Assembly (NCBI GenBank): GCA_028277985.1
Contig: JANQFG010000038.1
Coordinates: forward strand, 1 to 64,000
Direction of reading: 5' to 3'
Origin: a bacterium
Lineage (GTDB): Bacteria > Desulfobacterota > DSWW01
Length of the DNA stretch: 64,000 bases
Position 1 is the stretch's first letter, and every line of letters begins with the position of its first letter. The position numbers and the translations under genes were made by a program. The notes beneath the pieces are model-generated. The model did no database searches, was not told the DNA's origin, and saw only the letters and a list, made by a program, of their open reading frames with translations. Positions 58,158 through 64,000 of this stretch are shown here, piece after piece.

Positions 58158-61100
58158 ATGGAAGCTCAATCTCCCCTTTATGATGACAGTGGCGCCCCGT
58201 CCGGCACGAGGGTCAGAAGAAAGCGGGTCAAGAGGTCGAGAAGAAAACGACGTCCCGCCTGGCGCCGCACGCTCGACAACTGGACCACCTTCGAGGCCTC
58301 TGACGCGGCCGGTGTGGTGGGCCTGCTGATCGAGGGGCTGCTTATTGCCATGCTCGTGCTGGCGCCCCTGCCCCTTGGCTCGGTGGCCCCCTGGGCGCGA
58401 GCGGTTCTCTTTGTAAGTGCGTGTCTGCTCCTGTTCCTCTGGTTTGTGAGAGCCTCCCTGTTGGGAAGGATCGAGATCGTCCGGACTCCGGTATGGTACT
58501 TTGTTGCCGGCTATCTCCTGGTCCTGCTCTTTCAGCTGATCCCCCTGCCCCATTTTCTGCTCTCAGGGCTTTCACCCAGGGCTGCGGAAATCTACGCCTG
58601 GCTCGTACCCGGCTATCCCGAGCAGTCCGGCATGATGTCCGTCAGCCTGAATCCGTATGCCACGTTCCAGGAGATCTTCCGGATCCTCACCTTTGGCATC
58701 ATCCTGTTCGTGTTCGTGAACCATTTCCAGGATCGACGCCAGATCGCTCGAGTCCTCTGGGCCCTGGTTGCGGTCGGCCTGTTTCAGGCCTTCTACGGCC
58801 TCGCGGAGAAGTTCTCCGGGAGCCCCCAGATCTTCTGGATCGTTCCCGGAGATACGGTGAGTGTTCACGGCACCTATTACAACCGAAACCACTTCGCGGG
58901 CCTGATGGAGATGCTCACCCCGGCGGTCTTCGGCCTGTTCCTTGCCTCGCTGGCGACCCGGACACGGTCCTGGAGGTCAACCCAGCAGACCCTGTTCCAG
59001 CGAATCGAGCAGGCCCTGTCCAAGGGGAGGGCCTACCGGAACGTTCTGCTCGGTCTGGTCGTTGCGGCGATGTTCCTTGCAGGCGTGCTTTCCCTGTCCC
59101 GAGGAGGCACCCTCGGGCTGCTGGTCGGGTTTCTCGTCCTCTTCGGCTTCACTGGGGCAAGGGGAGAGAAACAAGCGCGGCTCGGCAGGGTATTCGTCTT
59201 CGTCCTGATGGTTGCCCTGGGTCTCCTTTTGTACCGGGGCATGGAGGGCATCGTCGACCGGTTCGAGGAGGTCGCCGGGGAGAATTCCTCCTGGGAAGAA
59301 AGGCAGGAACTGCACCAGGCAGGGGCCCGCATGTGGGGGGACTTTCCCCTGCTGGGTGTAGGGGGCGGCGCCTTTCAGAATGTATTTCCGGCCTACCAGC
59401 CGGAACGCTACGGGAACCTGGTGGCTCGCTATCTTCACAACGACTGGCTCCAGGTAGCCTGCGAGACCGGCTTAGCCGGTGCCGCCGTCGCCTATGTGGG
59501 GCTGGGCGTGTTCCTGGTCGGGCTTTTTCGCAGCATTCGAAGGAGGCAAGATCCGTATTGCAGGCTCATCTTTGCCGGCGCCTTTGCCGGCGTTGTCGCC
59601 ATCCTGCTCCACAGCCTGGTCGACTTCAACCTGTATATGGTGACCGCGAACGGATTGGTCTTTACGGTCCTGCTTGGGGTGTGCCACGGGGCGGCCCACA
59701 TGCAGGGACGTTCCAAGGGCTCTGATGCGACCTTTCGGAAGAGGGTGATCGAGATCCAAGGGATGGGCCTTCGTGCGGGGCTGCCATTGGTAGTGCTCGT
59801 GGCCTGCTTGGTGGGTTCCATCCTTCCGGCCAGGAGCGGGATGGCCGACATCGCCTTCAACCGTAACAGGCCCCCGGCCAAGGGAACGCCGGACCTCTAC
59901 TTCTTCTGGCAGAGTAAACGCGCGGATCAGGAAACGGTGGATCTGTCCCTGACCAGGGCACTCGCCCTTCAGCCCGGCTCGCCCAAGTACAACTTCGCCC
60001 AAGGGCTCAGCCAGGTGGAATCAATTCGAGAGAAGATCTTGTCTGCGGCCCGGCAGCGGGCCCGGGCCCTGTATCTTCTCGAGGCTTCCGCGAGACCAGC
60101 GGATGACGAGGTCCAGGCCCTCGCCAATGACATCTCCGAGGCACTCGAGGAGGATGCTACCCTGCCCGACGAGGAGACCGAGGAGTTCCGGGAGCTGGTT
60201 TTGGTCCTTACCGATCCGGCCAGGAGAGGGATGCTGGAGGAGATCCGGGCGGATCTCGAGGTGGCGGAGAGGTCTTTCCAAGAGGCCATGCGGATGGCTC
60301 CCACAGTCCCCTGGTACCGGATGGGCCTTGCGATGAGCTATGCCGATCTACTGGGTCCTGATCTTGCCGCCGAGAAGCCGAAGGTGGATGCCCTGGTCGC
60401 CGAGGCCCTTGCCCTCGCGCCGAGCAGACCGGATAGCCTGTTCTCGGCCGCCCGATACTATGCCAGGGGGATCCTGAAGAAGTCGGGCGGGCTCGATGCG
60501 AGTCGGGAAAGGGATGGGCAGGTGCTGGCCATGTTCCGGAAGGCGGTTCACGCAGAGCCCTGGAGCTACGCCGACCCCACCTACGAGTTCCTCGTGGGAG
60601 AGGCCGGTGCGGATCCCGGGTTGCTGTTCGAGATCACCCCGGAGACGCTTCGCTCCCAGAGGCGCCTCGAGGGCTTCTGCAGCAGGAGAGGACTGTGGCC
60701 GGAGGCCCTCGAGGCTGCAGGTAATGTGCTCTCAATCCTCGGAATCGATCCGCAGAGCCCAAGTATCCCGGAAATGGAGCCCGACTCCGTCGAATTTCGA
60801 GTAGGTGCCTCCACCACACGGCAGCAGGTGCGTACCCTGCAGAGGCTGGGAATGATCGAGCCCTGGCGGGTTTCGCTGGAGAGGTACAGGGCCTTTCTAA
60901 GGATGAGCTGTGATGCGCTGCTCGAGGATGCCTCCCGCTACGCGAGCATGTCGAGGCTTGCCGAAGCGAGAAAGTCCTGCACGGATTGCCTCGAGCATGA
61001 CTGGAACCACCTGGACGCCTTCTTGAAGAAGACAGAGATCGAATTGCTTCCAGGAGCCTTTCCGGACAAGAACGGGGAGGCCGGCCTGCTGCAGGAACTC

Positions 61101-61988
61101 CTGCGCCTGGGTGAGGCCAGGCCCGAGATAGGCGGGACAGACTGCGAACGGATCGAGGGAATTCTCCGGCAACTGACCCCCGAGACGCCGATCGAGCATT
61201 TGGAGGCGAAGCTCGTCGAGGCGGTGCTAAACCGGTGGTGCGGTGATCTCGACGAGGCCGTGCGGATCCTGCGGGCCCTGCTCCTCGTCGACGCCAAGCC
61301 TTTTCTCTACTGGCATCAGAGGCACCTCATTCACTATCACCTGGGCAGAGCGCTGGAGATGGCGGGGTCCGAGGGCGAGGCAGTCTCCGAGTACGAGCAG
61401 GCCCTGGAGTATGCGCCATCCCACATGCCTTCGCTTGAACGACTCGTAGGGCTGGGCTTTGCGGGCGAGGTGCTGGGTGAGGGCAAGGACGGGACCGATC
61501 CTGCCGGAGAGCCGATGCCCGAGTACGTGGCGGAGTTGGCAACCGTGGGAGACAGGTTGCAGGCTCTCACCCCGGAGCAGCCTTGGGGTGTCGATATGGG
61601 AGGAAGAGTCGCGCTTCTGGGCCAAACCTTCGAAGGAACCGGAGGAGAGTCCGGGTTCACGGCCAGGTATTTCTGGCAAATCACGTCGGATCTGGACCCG
61701 ACCGACTATCATGTGGGCTATCGGTACTTCGACGAGGCGGGTGACCCGATCTACCGGGAATGGAGGAACCTGTTCACCGAGCCAGGGAAATATGGGGAGA
61801 GCCTCGACGGCGGCATCGGTACCGTCCTGATGCACTGGCATTATCTGCCCATCCCTCGGGAAATCCCCGCAGAGGTGCGAATTCTGGTCGGAAAAAAGCG
61901 GAAGGGCAAATTCCGGCCCCCGTCCCTCCGAACGATCACCGGGGATCGATGGCTGATCCTGGGGCTGCCCTCGGACGAGCCCTCCTAG
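58158..61988 (+). CDS. O-antigen ligase/polymerase-like membrane protein with C-terminal TPR region
   Basis: About 10 TMs; GTYYNRNHFAGLMEMLTPAV; SRGGTLGLLVGFLVLFG; RYLHNDWLQVACETGLAGAAVAYVGLG; C-terminal helical repeats. Confidence 0.85.
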   Translation: MEAQSPLYDDSGAPSGTRVRRKRVKRSRRKRRPAWRRTLDNWTTFEASDAAGVVGLLIEGLLIAMLVLAPLPLGSVAPWARAVLFVSACLLLFLWFVRASLLGRIEIVRTPVWYFVAGYLLVLLFQLIPLPHFLLSGLSPRAAEIYAWLVPGYPEQSGMMSVSLNPYATFQEIFRILTFGIILFVFVNHFQDRRQIARVLWALVAVGLFQAFYGLAEKFSGSPQIFWIVPGDTVSVHGTYYNRNHFAGLMEMLTPAVFGLFLASLATRTRSWRSTQQTLFQRIEQALSKGRAYRNVLLGLVVAAMFLAGVLSLSRGGTLGLLVGFLVLFGFTGARGEKQARLGRVFVFVLMVALGLLLYRGMEGIVDRFEEVAGENSSWEERQELHQAGARMWGDFPLLGVGGGAFQNVFPAYQPERYGNLVARYLHNDWLQVACETGLAGAAVAYVGLGVFLVGLFRSIRRRQDPYCRLIFAGAFAGVVAILLHSLVDFNLYMVTANGLVFTVLLGVCHGAAHMQGRSKGSDATFRKRVIEIQGMGLRAGLPLVVLVACLVGSILPARSGMADIAFNRNRPPAKGTPDLYFFWQSKRADQETVDLSLTRALALQPGSPKYNFAQGLSQVESIREKILSAARQRARALYLLEASARPADDEVQALANDISEALEEDATLPDEETEEFRELVLVLTDPARRGMLEEIRADLEVAERSFQEAMRMAPTVPWYRMGLAMSYADLLGPDLAAEKPKVDALVAEALALAPSRPDSLFSAARYYARGILKKSGGLDASRERDGQVLAMFRKAVHAEPWSYADPTYEFLVGEAGADPGLLFEITPETLRSQRRLEGFCSRRGLWPEALEAAGNVLSILGIDPQSPSIPEMEPDSVEFRVGASTTRQQVRTLQRLGMIEPWRVSLERYRAFLRMSCDALLEDASRYASMSRLAEARKSCTDCLEHDWNHLDAFLKKTEIELLPGAFPDKNGEAGLLQELLRLGEARPEIGGTDCERIEGILRQLTPETPIEHLEAKLVEAVLNRWCGDLDEAVRILRALLLVDAKPFLYWHQRHLIHYHLGRALEMAGSEGEAVSEYEQALEYAPSHMPSLERLVGLGFAGEVLGEGKDGTDPAGEPMPEYVAELATVGDRLQALTPEQPWGVDMGGRVALLGQTFEGTGGESGFTARYFWQITSDLDPTDYHVGYRYFDEAGDPIYREWRNLFTEPGKYGESLDGGIGTVLMHWHYLPIPREIPAEVRILVGKKRKGKFRPPSLRTITGDRWLILGLPSDEPS

Positions 61989-62018
61989 GAGAATTTTCCC
62001 TTTTTCTGAAAAAAAGAC

Positions 62019-62047
62019 TTGACAGGGAGGGCCGGGTGTTGTACTTT
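62019..62047 (+). promoter_or_regulatory. Sigma-70-like promoter for the MarR gene
   Basis: TTGACA (62019-62024), 17-bp spacer, TACTTT (62042-62047). Confidence 0.75.
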
Positions 62048-62049
62048 AT

Positions 62050-62062
62050 TTGCAAGATACAA
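62050..62062. promoter_or_regulatory. Candidate MarR operator TTGCAAGATACAA
   Basis: Dyad immediately after the -10; near-identical to TTGTAGGATACAA at 62586..62598. Confidence 0.6.
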
Positions 62063-62080
62063 ATTTTCGGGACAGCAAAT

Positions 62081-62566
62081 ATGGTTCACGACCCCCAACA
62101 TTACGAAGCAGACGTTCAAGAGTTTGGGGAGCTCCTCTCGGTGATGATTCGGTCCTTCGCAGCCTTCGAGAGGAGCGAGATTTTCTGCTCGGGAGTGACC
62201 ATGTCTCAGTGCTCAACCATACTGGGCATCGGAAAGATGGGGACGATGACCATGAACGCCCTGAGCGAATGGATGAGCCTGGCCACGAGCACCATGACCC
62301 GGATCGTGGACAACCTGGTCAGAGATGGATACATCGAGCGCTCCCAGGATCCACAGGACCGGAGGGTAGTTCGGGTATCGCTGACAGAGGAAGGAGAAAA
62401 ACTTTTTCAGGCGATCCTGGAGATCTACCACGAGTACCACGCAAAGATCGTCGAGTGCATCCCGGCCGACGAGCTGCACCAGGTGGTGGAATCCCTGACC
62501 ATGCTCATCGAGGCGATCAAGAAGACGCCTCTGCTGGATAATCAAATTTGTACTAAAGAAAGCTGA
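62081..62566 (+). CDS. MarR-family transcriptional regulator
   Basis: MSLATSTMTRIVDNLVRDGYIERSQDPQDRRVVRVSLTEEGEKLFQ winged-helix signature. Confidence 0.92.
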   Translation: MVHDPQHYEADVQEFGELLSVMIRSFAAFERSEIFCSGVTMSQCSTILGIGKMGTMTMNALSEWMSLATSTMTRIVDNLVRDGYIERSQDPQDRRVVRVSLTEEGEKLFQAILEIYHEYHAKIVECIPADELHQVVESLTMLIEAIKKTPLLDNQICTKES

Positions 62567-62585
62567 AAAAAATTTCGAATATTAA

Positions 62586-62598
62586 TTGTAGGATACAA
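62586..62598. promoter_or_regulatory. Candidate MarR operator TTGTA-GGA-TACAA upstream of the small membrane protein genes
   Basis: Perfect 5-bp arms; followed by another TTACAAAT half-site. Confidence 0.6.
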
Positions 62599-62684
62599 AT
62601 TCGGCAGGTTACAAATAACGGAGACTGCAAATGGTGCAGTCACGAAGCAACCACAACCCAAGGACCTGAAAGGAGGTGAAGGCC

Positions 62685-62879
62685 ATGAGAGCAACCGCAG
62701 GTGCAATCAAGAAGCACACGATGCCGATCCTCCCTCTGATTCCGGAAGCGGCGCGAGAGAAGCTGACGAGGGAGAGGTTGGCGGAGGCTGGGGTTATTGC
62801 CGCAACGGTAGCGGTGATGGTGATCCTTACCACTGCGCTCCAGTATGGGCTGGAGCGGTACGTGATCGTAGGAATGTAG
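62685..62879 (+). CDS. Small single-TM protein 1
   Basis: AAAGGAGG RBS; TM AGVIAATVAVMVILTTAL; C-terminal ALQYGLERYVIVGM. Confidence 0.65.
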   Translation: MRATAGAIKKHTMPILPLIPEAAREKLTRERLAEAGVIAATVAVMVILTTALQYGLERYVIVGM

Positions 62880-62914
62880 TTAGCGATACCTTGACCTGAA
62901 AGGAGGGTATCAAG

Positions 62915-63139
62915 ATGCAAGCGAACACGGATGTCCTGACCAATGAGGTGCAAGGCCTTCCCGTGGATTGGGAAGAGACTCGATGCTGGGCGCGGCAGAG
63001 GCTGCAGGATGCAGGGAAAGCGGCGGTCGGTATTGCTGCCTTCCTGGCACTCGCTGGGCTCGTACAGTACGCCCTGTTCCAGGCTCTTGAGAACTGGACG
63101 GTCACGCAGATGGGGCCCGCTGTCGTAGGCGTCTTCTAG
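62915..63139 (+). CDS. Small single-TM protein 2
   Basis: AAAGGAGGG RBS; TM AAVGIAAFLALAGLVQYAL; C-terminal ALENWTVTQMGPAVVGVF. Confidence 0.65.
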   Translation: MQANTDVLTNEVQGLPVDWEETRCWARQRLQDAGKAAVGIAAFLALAGLVQYALFQALENWTVTQMGPAVVGVF

Positions 63140-63190
63140 GGATGACGCGGATTACGCGAGCCGATGGCGAGGCAATCCGCAGGCTGCCAA

Positions 63191-63246
63191 AATCGGGGGC
63201 AGCCATTGAATGGGAGAACCTTGAGATGTGGTGGCTGTCCCCGATC
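63191..63246. repeat. Family B hairpin, diverged
   Basis: aatcgggggcagccattgaatgggagaaccttgagatgtggtggctgtccccgatc. Confidence 0.75.
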
Positions 63247-63259
63247 CGCTCTGGGTGGG

Positions 63260-63799
63260 CTAGCGCGTGCCCCTGAGGGTAGCGTCGACGTTACACACCG
63301 AGTCGGTGAACGGTGGGACCGCTTGCGGGATGGAGACCGCCAGGGTTGCATCGACCCGCTCATCCGAGATTGGGCATAGTGTACCGGTGATCGATACAGG
63401 GAAGGTGACGCTGGCCGGCAGGCCAGGGAAACCCAAATTGACGGTTACTTGTGTAGTGCCCGGGGCCGTGAACACGATTTCCCCGAACTCTTCCGATATG
63501 GTTCCGGCAATCTGCGGGCTTCCGGGCAGGGGCAGCGTTACCGTTGCCGGTTCAGGCAGATCCGTGAAGCCGGGTCGCTGGATGGGAAAGGGTCCGCTTG
63601 GGATCAGGCCGAATTCCTGAAACAGGGCGAACATGTTGTCGCAATCGTCTTCATGGCCGACAGGCGCGAAGGAGTACAGGCCTGCGGTCAATTCCTCATT
63701 GGTGCATTCAGGCTCAGATGAACCCCCGCCACCGCAATTCGTGCACCCCTCATCACTTCCGCACTGAACAAGCATCAGGGCCGGCACGATAACGAGCAA
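63260..63799 (-). CDS. Secreted lipoprotein of unknown function (possible nonsense codon near start)
   Basis: LLVIVPALMLVQCGS lipobox; paralogous to the partial ORF at 63866. Confidence 0.6.
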   Translation of the reverse strand: MLVIVPALMLVQCGSDEGCTNCGGGGSSEPECTNEELTAGLYSFAPVGHEDDCDNMFALFQEFGLIPSGPFPIQRPGFTDLPEPATVTLPLPGSPQIAGTISEEFGEIVFTAPGTTQVTVNLGFPGLPASVTFPVSITGTLCPISDERVDATLAVSIPQAVPPFTDSVCNVDATLRGTR

Positions 63800-63865
63800 A
63801 GCCCTGAACCACTCCGATCAAATCAAGCCGCTCATCAACAATCTCCTTTCCTGAATTCTCCTGTA

Positions 63866-64000
63866 CTAAGGCGAGCCGGTCGCTGGCACGCTGACTGTGC
63901 ACGGGGTGGCGATCAAGGGAGGGTCAACAGACTGAACCGTGATTGTGAAAACAGCATCTACCCTGTCTTCCGTTGCAGGGCAAAGGGTCCCGGACACCCT
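63866..64000 (-). CDS. C-terminal fragment of a paralogous lipoprotein (runs off window)
   Basis: RVSGTLCPATEDRVDAVFTITVQSVDPPLIATPCTVSVPATGSP* aligns with GTLCPISDERVDATLAVSIPQAVPPFTDSVCNVDATLRGTR* of 63260..63799. Confidence 0.7.
   Translation of the reverse strand, partial: RVSGTLCPATEDRVDAVFTITVQSVDPPLIATPCTVSVPATGSP

Overview
This is a roughly 64 kb chromosomal window, probably from a Deltaproteobacterium or relative (inferred from gene content only). The left flank carries a tandemly duplicated unit of a Cys-rich lipoprotein plus a TSP3/MopE-like/dockerin protein. It also has a diadenylate cyclase fused to YbbR and LysM domains, a LolCDE/MacB-like ABC exporter, several secreted hydrolases, a Cache/PAS histidine kinase and a NorQ/NorD-type pair. 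The centre (about 24.7-46.3 kb) is a surface polysaccharide locus: PglF/WbpM-like dehydratase, flippase, WbpG/HisH/HisF amidotransferase cassette, UDP-GlcNAc 2-epimerase, bi-domain oxidoreductase, two sulfotransferases, heparinase II/III-like protein, sugar transferase, DegT aminotransferase, glycosyltransferases and a Wzy-like polymerase. It is followed by two PEP-CTERM proteins. The right flank has a 3D-domain protein, DUF362 and DUF4139 proteins, cupin, quinone oxidoreductase, SixA, YdbL/YdbH, an O-antigen ligase-like TPR protein, and a MarR regulator next to two small membrane proteins. Several short palindromic repeat families punctuate gene boundaries outside, but apparently not inside, the polysaccharide locus. 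I saw no rRNA, tRNA, CRISPR array, prophage or complete IS element. All family calls come from reading motifs; no searches were run.
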